This document shows positions 53,898-63,269 of a stretch of DNA of 64,000 nucleotides, one piece after another; position 1 is the first letter of the stretch, and the number at the start of each line of letters is the position of its first letter. The translations under genes and the position numbers were made by a program. Source of the stretch: Alienimonas californiensis (GTDB lineage Bacteria; Planctomycetota; Planctomycetia; Planctomycetales; Planctomycetaceae). The notes beneath the pieces are model-generated. The model was given only the letters and a program-made list of their open reading frames with translations, was not told the origin of the DNA and made no database searches. Location of the stretch: contig NZ_CP036265.1 in the NCBI RefSeq assembly GCF_007743815.1, positions 439,501 to 503,500 of the forward strand, given 5' to 3'.

Positions 53898-56192
53898 ATG
53901 AACACGGAACAGGCGGACACCGACACGGCCGACACCGACACCGACACCGCCGACACTGGGAGGTCCGATACCGAAAGGGCCGAGGGCGACGAGGCCGAAC
54001 TGCGGGCCGTGCTGCGGGACTTCTGGGGCTACGACAGCTTCCGCCCCCTGCAAAAAGAGGCGATGCAGTGCGGCCTCGCCGGGCGGGACAGCGTCGTCGT
54101 GCTGCCGACCGGCGGCGGGAAGAGCCTCTGCTATCAGGCCCCCGCCGCCGTGCTGCACCGGCGGACCGGGGCCGTCGCCGTGGTCGTCAGCCCGCTGATC
54201 GCGTTGATGAAGGACCAGGTGGACGCCCTGACGGCGATCGGCGTGCCGGCGGCGTTCGTGAACAGCACCCTGCCGCCGGAGGAGAAGATTGCAGTCTCCC
54301 GCCGGCTGCGCGACAAGGAGCTCGCCTGCCTGTACGCGGCGCCGGAGACCCTCGTCACCGACCGGATGCTGGACTTCCTCTCGGAGCTGGACGTCAGCTT
54401 CGTGGCGATCGACGAGGCCCACTGCGTCAGCCAGTGGGGGCACGACTTCCGTCCGGAGTACCGCCAACTCGGCATGTTGCGGGAGCGGTTCCCCGACGCG
54501 GCGATGCACGGCTACACCGCCACCGCCGGCCAGAAGGTGCGGGAGGACGTCGCCTTCCAACTGAACCTGCACGACCCGGCGATGCTGGTCGGCAGCTTCG
54601 ACCGGCCGAACCTCACCTTCCGCGCCCGCCCGGCCTCCGGCACGCTGGGCCAGATCCGCGAGGTGGTCAAGCGGCACGACGGCGAGAGCGGCATCGTCTA
54701 CTGCATCTCCCGCAAGAAGGTGGACGAGACCGCCGACGCCCTGCGGGGACTGGGCGTGCGGGCGATCGCCTACCACGCCGGGATGTCCAAGGAGGAACGC
54801 ACCGCCGCCCAGGACGCCTTTCTGGCGGATCGGGAGGACGTGGTCGTGGCCACGGTCGCCTTCGGCATGGGCATCGACAAACCGGACGTGCGGTTCGTCG
54901 TCCACGCCGGCATGCCCAAGTCGATCGAGCACTACCAGCAGGAAGCCGGCCGCGCCGGCCGCGACGGCCTCGCCAGCGAATGTCTCCTGCTGCACAGCGG
55001 CGGGGATTATCGGTTCTGGAAAAGCACCCTCGGCGAACTCCCCCCCGAACCCCGGGCCAACGCGGAGCAATCTTTAAACGCTCTCTACGACTACGCCCAG
55101 GGGGCGCTCTGCCGTCACAAAGCCCTCGTCCGCTACTTCGACCAGGATTTAGAAAGCGACGACTGCGGCGCCTGCGACATCTGCCTCGGCGAGGTGGAGA
55201 CAGTGGACGACCCATTGATCCTCGGGCAAAAGATCGTCAGTTGCGTGTACCGTTTGGAGCAGCGGTTCGGCGGCAATCACACCGCCGACGTCCTGACCGG
55301 CTCCAAAAGCGAAGCGGTGCTGTCCAAGGGTCATGATTCCCTCAGCACCTACGGGCTGCTCAGCGATCACCCGAAGAAGGCGGTGCGGGACTGGATCGAA
55401 CAGCTCGTCGGGCAGGGTTTTCTGGCGAAGGTCGGCGAGTACGCCACGCTCCGCATCACCGAGGCCGGTCAGCAGTTATTAAAAGGAGAGCGGAAGCCGG
55501 TGCTGCTCGCGCCGGCGAAGAAGGTCGCCGCGGAACGGCCGAAGCGGACCAGCAGCGCCGCGGACGACTGGGAGGGCGTGGACGAGGAGTTGTTCGAACA
55601 CCTCCGCGGCGTCCGCGGGGAGGTGGCCCGGGAGATCGGCAAGCCGGCCTATATCGTCTTCAACGACGCCAGCCTGAAGGACATGGCCCGCCGCCGCCCG
55701 ACCACCGAGGAAGGCCTAAGCCACTGCGTGGGCGTGGGGCCGAAAAAGCTGGAGGACTTCGGCGAACGCTTCCTGGAGGAGATCGGCGCCCACTGCGCCG
55801 AACACGGCCTGACGGTGGACGTGGAGGGCGGCGGGGCGTCCGGCGGCGGGGCCTCCGGGGGGAGCATGTTCGGCGGGAGCCGGTCGATCAGCCGCAACGC
55901 CGCCGCCGCGTTCCCCCTGTTCCGCGACGGCCTGGGCGTGGCGGACGCCGCCCGGGAACTCCGCGTCACCGAGAGCACCGCCGCCGGTTACCTGCGGGAC
56001 TACATCCTCGAAACGAAGCACGACGACCCCACCACCTGGGTCGAGCCCGCCGCGGCGAGACAGGCCCGGGAGGCCTTCGAGGCCTGCGGCTTGCACCGGC
56101 TCAAACCGGCCTTCGAACACCTCGACGGCGCCGTGAGCTACGACGATCTCAAGATCGTCGCCGCCTGCATGGCCGCGGGGCAGTCGGCCTGA
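53898..56192 (+). CDS. recQ: ATP-dependent DNA helicase RecQ
   Basis: 764 aa from the ATG at 53898. A Thr/Asp repeat (ADTDTADTDTDTADTG) forms the N-terminal tail. Helicase motifs: motif 0 FWGYDSFRPLQKEAM, Walker A LPTGGGKSLCYQ (near 72), VSPLIALMKDQV, DEAHCVSQWGHDFRPEY (near 171), GYTATAGQKVREDV, SGIVYCISRKKVDETADAL, VATVAFGMGIDKPDVRFVVH and QEAGRAGRDG. A zinc module (C...CGACDICLG) and an RQC wing follow, then HRDC (FEHLRGVRGEVAREIGKPAY) and an HTH_40-like end (LGVADAARELRVTESTAAGY). It unwinds DNA 3' to 5' in recombination and repair. All motifs are intact. Confidence 0.97.
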   Translation: MNTEQADTDTADTDTDTADTGRSDTERAEGDEAELRAVLRDFWGYDSFRPLQKEAMQCGLAGRDSVVVLPTGGGKSLCYQAPAAVLHRRTGAVAVVVSPLIALMKDQVDALTAIGVPAAFVNSTLPPEEKIAVSRRLRDKELACLYAAPETLVTDRMLDFLSELDVSFVAIDEAHCVSQWGHDFRPEYRQLGMLRERFPDAAMHGYTATAGQKVREDVAFQLNLHDPAMLVGSFDRPNLTFRARPASGTLGQIREVVKRHDGESGIVYCISRKKVDETADALRGLGVRAIAYHAGMSKEERTAAQDAFLADREDVVVATVAFGMGIDKPDVRFVVHAGMPKSIEHYQQEAGRAGRDGLASECLLLHSGGDYRFWKSTLGELPPEPRANAEQSLNALYDYAQGALCRHKALVRYFDQDLESDDCGACDICLGEVETVDDPLILGQKIVSCVYRLEQRFGGNHTADVLTGSKSEAVLSKGHDSLSTYGLLSDHPKKAVRDWIEQLVGQGFLAKVGEYATLRITEAGQQLLKGERKPVLLAPAKKVAAERPKRTSSAADDWEGVDEELFEHLRGVRGEVAREIGKPAYIVFNDASLKDMARRRPTTEEGLSHCVGVGPKKLEDFGERFLEEIGAHCAEHGLTVDVEGGGASGGGASGGSMFGGSRSISRNAAAAFPLFRDGLGVADAARELRVTESTAAGYLRDYILETKHDDPTTWVEPAAARQAREAFEACGLHRLKPAFEHLDGAVSYDDLKIVAACMAAGQSA

Positions 56193-56355
56193 CGAAACGG
56201 CCGGCCAGCGGTCAGCGACGTCGGCGTCCCTCGCCCTGTCCCCCCATCCCGCCGACATCCGCTATTGTAAACGTCCCCCGACGGGGATCCCGGGCGGTTC
56301 CGCCCCGGCGGGACCCCGTCGAACTTCATTCCCGTTCCACAGCGAATCGGCACCC

Positions 56356-57198
56356 ATGATCGTCAGCCTGACAGCGGTCGCACTTCTGACGGCGCCGCCT
56401 GCTCTTCCCGACGCCCCCGACGCGGCGCTGCGGCCGCCGACCGTCCGAGCCGTCGCGCTGTCGACGACGGAGCCGGACCTGACGTACAAGGAATGCTGCA
56501 TGAGCACGTATTGCTTCGTGTACCCCGACGTTCCCGACGACTGCTATACCCACGTCTGGCGCTACGCGAACCAAACTGACAGGCACTGCGTCGATCCGAT
56601 TCTCGAGACGTTCCCGATTCCGGGCGAATATCCCGGGACCTGCAAGGCCTGCCGTTTAGTTCCGAAGTTGGTTCGGAACCTCGATCCGCAACCGCAGGAC
56701 GGAAACGCGGCCGAGGCGGACGGGGCCGAGGCGACGACGCGGCCGTTCGGCCCCCTGAGGGCGAAAGTCCAATACGGGACTGCGATCCCCGCGAGGGCGG
56801 GCGTCGGACTGTCGATTGACAGCCAGCGCCGGGAGGTTAAATCCATCACCCGGTACAGGGACGGCCAGGCGCTCGAACCCATTTATTTCGTCGTCGTGCG
56901 GACGAAGTTCAACGTGACGGTCGGCGGGCCGAACTCTCCTGACGAATTCGTCGTCCGGGTCGGCGCTGAGGCCGAACCGGCGACGAACGTGCCGAGCGAA
57001 CCACTGCCGATCGTCAGCGGGGACGAGGTGCTCATCTCGCGTGTTGAGGAACCGCTCGGCAACGGGCAGACGACGGACGGTCGGTACGTTTACCGGGTGG
57101 AGTCGACGGGGGCGGGCGAACCGCCGCTCACGTTGCGGACCACCCAGGATCTCTTTCCGATCGGCGTGACCCCCCGCCCCGGCGGCGACGCCCTCTGA
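56356..57198 (+). CDS. exported Cys-containing protein of unknown function
   Basis: 280 aa from the ATG at 56356. Hydrophobic start MIVSLTAVALLTAPPALPDA fits a signal peptide. Then a Cys-rich part YKECCMSTYCFVYPDVPDDC, RHCVDPILE and GTCKACRLVPKLV: seven or eight Cys within 90 residues, which suggests disulfides outside the cytosol. The rest is beta-rich (LSIDSQRREVKSITRYRDGQ, LEPIYFVVVRTKFNVTVGGP and VYRVESTGAGEPPLTLRTTQ) and ends with a Gly/Pro tail. No family recognised. A TATTGT hexamer about 90 bases upstream could be a -10. It stands alone between recQ and the kinase gene, which is convergent. Confidence 0.8.
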   Translation: MIVSLTAVALLTAPPALPDAPDAALRPPTVRAVALSTTEPDLTYKECCMSTYCFVYPDVPDDCYTHVWRYANQTDRHCVDPILETFPIPGEYPGTCKACRLVPKLVRNLDPQPQDGNAAEADGAEATTRPFGPLRAKVQYGTAIPARAGVGLSIDSQRREVKSITRYRDGQALEPIYFVVVRTKFNVTVGGPNSPDEFVVRVGAEAEPATNVPSEPLPIVSGDEVLISRVEEPLGNGQTTDGRYVYRVESTGAGEPPLTLRTTQDLFPIGVTPRPGGDAL

Positions 57199-57285
57199 CC
57201 CGGACATTCGGCCCGAAGGTGCGACGGCGGCCCGCCCTTGGAGCGGGCCGTCTGTCGATCTGAAAACGTTCGGCGGGGCGCCCTC

Positions 57286-59886
57286 CTAGCGGACCTGCCG
57301 CTCGTCCAACGGGTGGGCGAACTGATCCAGCGTCCTGCGCGGCGCCCGACTGCGGACGCCCACGATCGCCGTCGCCGGCAACGCCGCCCCGGTCGGGACG
57401 ATTTGGGGCGGCGTTCCCTCGCCGGCGCTGCCAGCCCAGACCTGGCGGAAAAACCAGCCCTGGGGGCGAACGTCGGTCGGACGCAGCCCGTCCCGGAGCG
57501 GCACCATGGTCGCGGTCCAGAACAACGCTTCCGAGGAGCCCTCGGGGATCAGCTCGGGGTGTTGTCGGATCCGTTCCCACTCCGTCAGAGACGGCATCCG
57601 CAAGCCCTGCCCCTCCAGCCGCGTTACGGCCCGGTCGTAGGTGATCCGTTCGTCCGTCACCGCAACGGCGACGTCCCCACGCCCCCCGGGTTCGGACGAA
57701 TCCTGTTCCTGGAGGGATACGTAGAACGCGGGGACGAACGTCGGCGTCTGCCGCGGGTCGGCCACGACGCTGCCGTCCGGGGCGGTGATTTGCTCCTCGA
57801 CGGGAGACTCGAAGACCAGTCCGTCCCGGACCTCGGTCAACGACCGTCCCGCGGGCAACGGCAACTCGTCGGTTGTGTGCAGGACGATCGGCGCCAGCAC
57901 GGAGGTCTCGCCTTCGAGGGTCGTCCGCGTGGAGTCGGTAAACCCCCGCCCCTCGTACTCCGGTTCGAAGATATAACGTTCCACCTCGGCCCACTTTCGG
58001 ACCGGGGGGGCGTCCGGCCGGCCGTCGGGCCGCACCCACGCCTCCGCGACCACCAGGCACCAACCCTGCGGGACCTCCGGGTGAACTGAGGGCGACTTTC
58101 CAGGGAAGTCGACCATGCGGGCCAACTGCGGAGCGCCGGCGGCGTCGATCGGGAAGAGCCAGACGGTCGCCCCCGGCGGCTCCGTGACGACCTTCACCGA
58201 CCGGAGCCCCGGCCCGTCCTCCGTCGCCGATTTCGTCGCGGCGTCCGTCGCGTCGACGACGCCCGCTTGCTCAACGCCGGCCGAGGCCTGCTGCGAGTCG
58301 GGGTTCGCGTCCCGCCCCGCGTTGGCCCAGACCAGCCAGAGCAGCGCCGTCGCCGCGGCGACCGCCAGCAACGCGACGTTCGCCCGCCGGCCGATGACGC
58401 TCGCGACGCCGGCCGGGCGGCGGTCCAACTCCTTCAGCGCCTCGCGCACCTGATCCGCGAAAACGGCGCCGTTTCTGGGCCGGTCGGCCGGATCCGCCTG
58501 CAGAGCCGCCGCCACCACCCGACGGGCCGCCGGGGGGACGGTCCGCGGCAGTTCCGGGGGCGGCTCCCGGAGGATCCGGTCGATGATCTCCAGCCCGGAG
58601 CCGTGGTACATCCGGCGGCCGGCGAGCAGTTCCCACAGGATCACACCCAGAGCCCACACGTCGGTGGCGGCGCAGACGTCCGCGGATCGCTGCGCGGCCT
58701 GTTCCGGCGCCATGTAGGCCGGCGTGCCGAGCCATCGGCCCTCCCCGCTGAGCGTGGTCGACCCGCCGCCGCCCGCGGCCGCGGTGGTCACCCCGGTTTG
58801 ACCGCCGACCGTGTCGTCTCCGCTCGGCCGGTGCGAGGCCCGTGCGATGCCGAAGTCCGTCAGCATCGGCCGACCGTCCGGCGTCAGCAGCACGTTCGCC
58901 GGTTTGAGGTCCCGGTGGACCACGCCGAGCCGGTGCGCGTGGCCCGTCGCCTCCGCGATCGGGAGCACGAACCGCAGAGCCCCCGCGGGCGTCGCCCAGT
59001 CCGGCGGCGGGTCGCCTGCGGAGGGGGCGCCGGCGGACGAGTCGCCCTCGACCGCCTCGTTGAACTGGGCCTGCAACGTTCCGCCGGTGATCAACTCCGA
59101 CACGATATACCCGATCTCCGGGCCGCTCCCCGGGGGGCCGGCCGGCTTCGCCTCTCGGCGGGCGGGATCGTGCGGGAAGGTCGTGCCGACGTCGGGCCGC
59201 GTCAACGCCCCGACGGGCTCCGGGAGGGTCGGCGCCCCGTCCCGCCGCTCCCACTCCAGCAAGGCCCGCAGCGGGGCGGTCAGCGGGACCGTCTCCGCCC
59301 GCAACACGCGGACGATATTCGGGTGGTCCAGACGGGAGGCGGCCCGCGCCTCGTGCAGGAGGCGGTCCACCAGCGGCGCCCGCTCGCCGCCGTCAGGAGC
59401 GAACAGTTTGACCGCGACCGGTTTGTGGAGCTGTCGGTCCCACGCCCGATACACCACGCCGAACGCCCCGCCGCCCAGCCGTTCCCTCAGGCGGAACTCA
59501 CGGACGGACGCCTTCAGCGCACGGGGGTCCGGCGGCTCCCCGCGGCCCGCATCCTCTCCGCCCGAACCCCGACCTCCGGGATCCCCTCCGCCCGGCTCCC
59601 CGGCCCGCCGCGTGGGGGCGGCGGGCCGTCCCGACGCGCGGTCCGCCGCGGGCCGGTCGACGGCATCCGTGGGGGCGGCGTCCGTGGGGACGGTGTCCGC
59701 CGGGACGGGGGAACCGAGCGACGTCGGCCGCTCGGCGTGGTCCGCGGTGGCGCCGCCGCCGACCGTCTCCTCACCCAGTGCGGGGGGGCGGTCCGCCTGC
59801 GTGCCCACGGTCGCCCCGTCAGATCGCGTCGGGCACGGCGGCCCTCCGCGGTCCGATTCGTCAGCGGTAGCCGCGGGATGACTCAT
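57286..59886 (-). CDS. membrane-anchored Ser/Thr protein kinase with PEGA-like and FGE-like C-terminal domains
   Basis: 866 aa from the ATG at 59886 (GGTGGGGCGA before it). Residues 1-120 are disordered and Pro/Ala-rich. Kinase domain at about 125-450: LGGGAFGVVYRAWDRQLHKP, VAVKLF, HRDLKPANVLLTPDGRPMLT, DFGIARASH, GTPAYMAPEQAAQRSADVCA and DVWALGVILWELLAGRRMYH; all catalytic residues are present. A membrane helix near 505 (NVALLAVAAATALLWLVWAN) precedes a PEGA-like strand set (SVKVVTEPPGATVWLFP) and an FGE/sulfatase-modifying-like end (FYVSLQEQD, TYDRAVTRLEGQGLRMPSLT, EWERI). The kinase should sense something outside and phosphorylate cytosolic targets. Confidence 0.93.
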   Translation of the reverse strand: MSHPAATADESDRGGPPCPTRSDGATVGTQADRPPALGEETVGGGATADHAERPTSLGSPVPADTVPTDAAPTDAVDRPAADRASGRPAAPTRRAGEPGGGDPGGRGSGGEDAGRGEPPDPRALKASVREFRLRERLGGGAFGVVYRAWDRQLHKPVAVKLFAPDGGERAPLVDRLLHEARAASRLDHPNIVRVLRAETVPLTAPLRALLEWERRDGAPTLPEPVGALTRPDVGTTFPHDPARREAKPAGPPGSGPEIGYIVSELITGGTLQAQFNEAVEGDSSAGAPSAGDPPPDWATPAGALRFVLPIAEATGHAHRLGVVHRDLKPANVLLTPDGRPMLTDFGIARASHRPSGDDTVGGQTGVTTAAAGGGGSTTLSGEGRWLGTPAYMAPEQAAQRSADVCAATDVWALGVILWELLAGRRMYHGSGLEIIDRILREPPPELPRTVPPAARRVVAAALQADPADRPRNGAVFADQVREALKELDRRPAGVASVIGRRANVALLAVAAATALLWLVWANAGRDANPDSQQASAGVEQAGVVDATDAATKSATEDGPGLRSVKVVTEPPGATVWLFPIDAAGAPQLARMVDFPGKSPSVHPEVPQGWCLVVAEAWVRPDGRPDAPPVRKWAEVERYIFEPEYEGRGFTDSTRTTLEGETSVLAPIVLHTTDELPLPAGRSLTEVRDGLVFESPVEEQITAPDGSVVADPRQTPTFVPAFYVSLQEQDSSEPGGRGDVAVAVTDERITYDRAVTRLEGQGLRMPSLTEWERIRQHPELIPEGSSEALFWTATMVPLRDGLRPTDVRPQGWFFRQVWAGSAGEGTPPQIVPTGAALPATAIVGVRSRAPRRTLDQFAHPLDERQVR

Positions 59887-60157
59887 TCGCCCCACCTTAT
59901 CGAAAAGTCCCCGCCCGAAGACTACCGGAACCGGGGCGAACCGCCGGTCGCTCCGCTGCCCCCGCAACAGACGCCCGCGCAATACGCGCACGCGTCAGCG
60001 GATCGGAACGGGCGCCGCGGGTCGGGGCGGGCGTTTTCCCGGCCGGCGGGACCGGGGGCGGAACTTCGGGGGCGTCTGGGGGTTTGACGGTGGGGGACCG
60101 CTCCGTTCGCACGCCGCCTCCCAGGCCCCTCCCGTCTCCCCCCCAGACCGCTCCCGC

Positions 60158-61576
60158 ATGCTCGTCGCCTCGCCCCTCGTCGCCCTGTTGCTGCTTGCTC
60201 CCGGGGCGGACCCGGAGGCCGCGTGGCCCCGCTTTCGCGGCCCCGACGGGCGGGCCGTCGCCCCCGCCGCCGCCCCGCCGCTGAGTTGGAACGGCGAGAC
60301 CGGGGAGAACGTGCGGTGGAACGTCGAACTGCCTGGCCCCGGCGCCAGCAGCCCGATCGTCGTCGGCGACGCCGTCTTCGTCACCTGCTACACCGGCTAC
60401 GGCACGGACGGACGGGAACCGGGCGACGTGAACGATCTCGTCCGTCACCTGATCCGCCTGAACCTGGCCGACGGCAAGATCGTCTGGCAGGCGGACGTGC
60501 CCAGCACGGCGACGGAGGATCCCTACCGCGGCTTCATCTCCGAGCACGGCTACGCCACGAGCACCCCCTGCACCAACGGCGAACGGGTCTTCGTCCACTT
60601 CGGCAAGACCGGCGTGCTGGCCTTCGATCTGGACGGCAAGGAGCTGTGGCGGAAGAACGTCGGCACCGACAGCGGCCCCCGCGGCTGGGGCTCCGGCGCC
60701 AGCCCGATGCTGGTGGACGTCACGGGCGAAGACGGCGAGCCCCGCACGCTCCTGATCGTCAACGCCTGCGAGGAGGCTCAGGCCCTCATCGCCCTCGACC
60801 CCGCCGACGGCGGCGAAGTCTGGCGGGCGAGCGCCGGGAGCCTGACCCAGAGCTGGGCCACGCCGATCGTCCGCACCTCGCCCTCCAACGCGGCCTTCCC
60901 GAACCGGCAGGAACTGCTGTTCCCGATCCCCGACGAACTGTGGGCCCTCAACCCGGCCACCGGCGGCCTGCTGTGGTACGCGGAGATCCCCGTGGACGGC
61001 TCCGCCTGCACCAGCCCCGTCGCCGCGGAGGACGGCGACCGGGTCTACGTCGTCGGCGGCCGGCAGGGCGGCGGGGCCGCGGTGACGCTCGGCACGGCGA
61101 CCGGCGGCGACGCCGCCGCGGACGACGCCGTCGCCTGGACCACCCGCGAAGGCTCCTATGTCCCCAGCCCCATCCTGATCGACGTGAACGGCGAGGACGA
61201 CGGCGGCGAGCGGTTGTTCTGGCTCAGCGATAAGGGCCTCGCCATCAACCTGAACGCCGAAACCGGCGAGTCGATCTTCAAGGAACGCCTGCCGGAAGAG
61301 GGCCTGACCCCCGTCGAGGGCCGTCGCGGCCGCGGCGGCGTCAGCCTGTACGCCAGCCCGGCGCTGATCGGCTCCGGCGCCGAGGCCCGCATCGTGGCGA
61401 CCACCCGGGCCGGCGACACCTTCGTCATCACGCCGGCGGACACGTTGCAAATCGAGCGGGTGAACCCCCTCGGCCCGGCCGCCGGCCGCTGCAACGCCAG
61501 CCCCGCCGTGACCGACGACTCCCTCATCCTCCGCACCGACCGCGGCGTCTGGCGCCTCGCCGAGGCGGCGAAGTAG
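60158..61576 (+). CDS. exported PQQ-like beta-propeller protein
   Basis: 472 aa from the ATG at 60158. Signal peptide MLVASPLVALLLLAPGADPE, then WPRFRGPDGRAVAPAAAPPL, a typical planctomycete beginning for these proteins. The propeller strands repeat with patterns such as SSPIVVGDAVFVTCYTGYGT, NLADGKIVWQADVPSTATED, AFDLDGKELWRKNVGTDSGP, ALNPATGGLLWYAEIPVDGS and YVPSPILIDVNGEDDGGERL. Such proteins can be cofactor-free scaffolds or BamB-like; no dehydrogenase Cys pair is seen. It lies alone on the plus strand, divergent from the kinase with a 271-bp gap that shows nothing else. Substrate and partner unknown. Confidence 0.92.
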   Translation: MLVASPLVALLLLAPGADPEAAWPRFRGPDGRAVAPAAAPPLSWNGETGENVRWNVELPGPGASSPIVVGDAVFVTCYTGYGTDGREPGDVNDLVRHLIRLNLADGKIVWQADVPSTATEDPYRGFISEHGYATSTPCTNGERVFVHFGKTGVLAFDLDGKELWRKNVGTDSGPRGWGSGASPMLVDVTGEDGEPRTLLIVNACEEAQALIALDPADGGEVWRASAGSLTQSWATPIVRTSPSNAAFPNRQELLFPIPDELWALNPATGGLLWYAEIPVDGSACTSPVAAEDGDRVYVVGGRQGGGAAVTLGTATGGDAAADDAVAWTTREGSYVPSPILIDVNGEDDGGERLFWLSDKGLAINLNAETGESIFKERLPEEGLTPVEGRRGRGGVSLYASPALIGSGAEARIVATTRAGDTFVITPADTLQIERVNPLGPAAGRCNASPAVTDDSLILRTDRGVWRLAEAAK

Positions 61577-61721
61577 CACGACCGGGAGACGCTCGGGAGT
61601 CATTCGGCGTTGCGAAAGAGTCCGCAACGCCCGATTGACTCCCGAACCCGTTGGGCTTCGGCCGGGAGGGCGGTACGATGTTCGTCCGTCCATCCCCGCC
61701 GTTCGTTCTGCGCTCCGTCCC

Positions 61722-62714
61722 GTGGCGAAAAGCTCCCCCAAAAGCTCCCCCTCCGACTCGACCCGGCAGCGGAGCCCCAACTACCCCTCCGTCGGCCTGC
61801 CGGACGCCGTGACCCGGGCGACGCGCTTGTACGAGGGCGTCGGCACCGCGGGGGCCTCGCCGGACAGCGCCGCCAAGCTGATCGGTTACAGCAAGAACCA
61901 CGGCACGGCCCGGATGACGATGTCCGCCCTGAAGAAATTCGGGCTGGTCGAGGAACGCAGCGGCCGCGTCGTGCCGGCGAAGCTGACGGTCGATCTGGCC
62001 AACTTCCCGCCCACGCACCCCCGCCACGGGGCCGCCCTGCGGACGGCGGCGCTGTCGCCGACGATCTACCGGGACGTCTACACCCGCTACCGTCCGCACG
62101 GCGTGTTGCCGCCGGACGACGTGCTGGGGCCGGAGCTGGTCGCCGACAGCGGTTTCCTGCCGGACAAGGTGGAAGGGTTCCTGGCCGACCTCCGCGGCTC
62201 GCTGGTGCACGCCGGGCTGCTCCGCGGCAACGCCCTAGCGGAGGCGGGGGAGGTGGCCCACGGCAACGCCCCCGAACTGGCCGCCTTCGACCCCTCCGCC
62301 CCGCCGGTGCCGAGGAAAGGGGACGTGGTCCGCTGGACCGAAGCCTCCGACGAGGGGGAGGACGACGACGAGGCCGAGGAGCAGGAGGGCGTCGTGCAGG
62401 GGCTCTCCGAGGACGGCGTGTGGGCCTTCGTGGAGGGCTACGGCGACGGCGTGCCGGTCGCGGACCTGACCGTAGTGTCGCCCGACCCGGACGAGGAGGA
62501 CGAGGACGACGACGCCCGCCCCCCCGGCCCGGCGCCGCACAGCCCGTTCGCCGCCCGCAAAGCCCCGACCCGCACCGAGGCCTGCGCCCTGGCGGAAGGC
62601 GACGCGGTGCTGACCCGTCCGGACGACCTCAGCCGGGAGAGCCTGGAGGAGCTTCAGGCGTGGCTCGATCTGGTGATGAAAAAGCTCCGCCGCCTTAGCG
62701 AGGCCGCCGAGTAA
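61722..62714 (+). CDS. winged-helix-like protein of unknown function with an acidic centre
   Basis: 330 aa from a GTG at 61722 (the frame is open 29 codons upstream, without signs of coding). N-terminal part is helix-rich, probably DNA-binding: YPSVGLPDAVTRATRLYEGV, SAAKLIGYSKNHGTARMTMS and ALKKFGLVEERSGRVVPAKL, where the AxxLGY...ALKKFGL pattern looks like a winged helix. Residues about 205-290 are acidic (EGEDDDEAEEQEG, DPDEEDEDDDARPPG) with a small beta unit between (DGVWAFVEGYGDGVPVADLT). The end (LEELQAWLDLVMKKLRRLSE) is a helix that could dimerise. The pattern recalls uncharacterised proteins of many phyla; regulation of a neighbour is a guess. Confidence 0.8.
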   Translation: MAKSSPKSSPSDSTRQRSPNYPSVGLPDAVTRATRLYEGVGTAGASPDSAAKLIGYSKNHGTARMTMSALKKFGLVEERSGRVVPAKLTVDLANFPPTHPRHGAALRTAALSPTIYRDVYTRYRPHGVLPPDDVLGPELVADSGFLPDKVEGFLADLRGSLVHAGLLRGNALAEAGEVAHGNAPELAAFDPSAPPVPRKGDVVRWTEASDEGEDDDEAEEQEGVVQGLSEDGVWAFVEGYGDGVPVADLTVVSPDPDEEDEDDDARPPGPAPHSPFAARKAPTRTEACALAEGDAVLTRPDDLSRESLEELQAWLDLVMKKLRRLSEAAE

Positions 62715-62745
62715 ACTGCCGCCCCCGTCCCCGGAGGCCGCAGCC

Positions 62746-63240
62746 GTGCGCGATCGTCGCTTCATCGCCGCCCATCGTGGGGGGCCGCTCAGCCGGACGG
62801 ACCATCACCGGCTGGCATTGTGGGCGACGGACTGCGCCGAACGCGTGCTGCCGCTGTTCGAAGACGGCCGGGACGACGACCGCCCCCGCCGGGCGATCGA
62901 GGCGGCCCGCCTCTGGGCCGGTGGCGGCGTGCGGGTCGGAGTGGGTCAGCGGGCGGCGTGGGCCGCTCATGCCGCGGCTCGGGAGGCCGTCGGCGACCCC
63001 GCCGCGGTCGCCGCCGCCCGGGCCGCCGGGCACGCCGCGGCGACGGCGCACATGGCCGATCACTCTTTGGGGCCGGTTCTCTACGGCCTGCGGGCGATCG
63101 CCGCCGCGGGGGGCGACGTCGACGCGGAGCAGCGCCGGCAGCTCGAACGGCTGCCCGAGGACTTACGGGAGTTGGCGACCTCCGCAATCGCCGCCCGCCC
63201 CGGCTGGCGGGCGCCGACGGGGCCGTCGGCACCCATGTGA
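62746..63240 (+). CDS. putative immunity protein-like (Imm-5-like) protein
   Basis: 164 aa from a GTG at 62746. All-alpha and Ala-rich: LALWATDCAERVLPLFEDGR, DDRPRRAIEAARLWAGGGVR, AWAAHAAAREAVGDPAAVAA, ARAAGHAAATAHMADHSLGP. The pattern CAERVLPLFE...DxRPRxAIEAAR.W..G...A..AAxAAHAAAR...[14 protein letters not shown]...H..G matches proteins annotated as putative immunity protein. Whether it protects against a toxin here is open: no toxin gene is next to it, and many family members stand alone. It begins 31 bp after the winged-helix-like gene. Confidence 0.75.
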   Translation: MRDRRFIAAHRGGPLSRTDHHRLALWATDCAERVLPLFEDGRDDDRPRRAIEAARLWAGGGVRVGVGQRAAWAAHAAAREAVGDPAAVAAARAAGHAAATAHMADHSLGPVLYGLRAIAAAGGDVDAEQRRQLERLPEDLRELATSAIAARPGWRAPTGPSAPM

Positions 63241-63269
63241 GCCGAAGCGCTCTCCCGTCGGCCCGCGGT

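Noticed and set aside
53898..53980. Asp/Thr repeat at the RecQ start as a sign of a wrong start codon
   Set aside because: A promoter with correct spacing lies directly before this ATG and the repeat stays in frame; disordered acidic tails are common.
53793..55070. 425-codon minus-strand frame opposite recQ
   Set aside because: recQ carries all helicase motifs on the plus strand; the opposite frame has no start signal and no recognisable domain.
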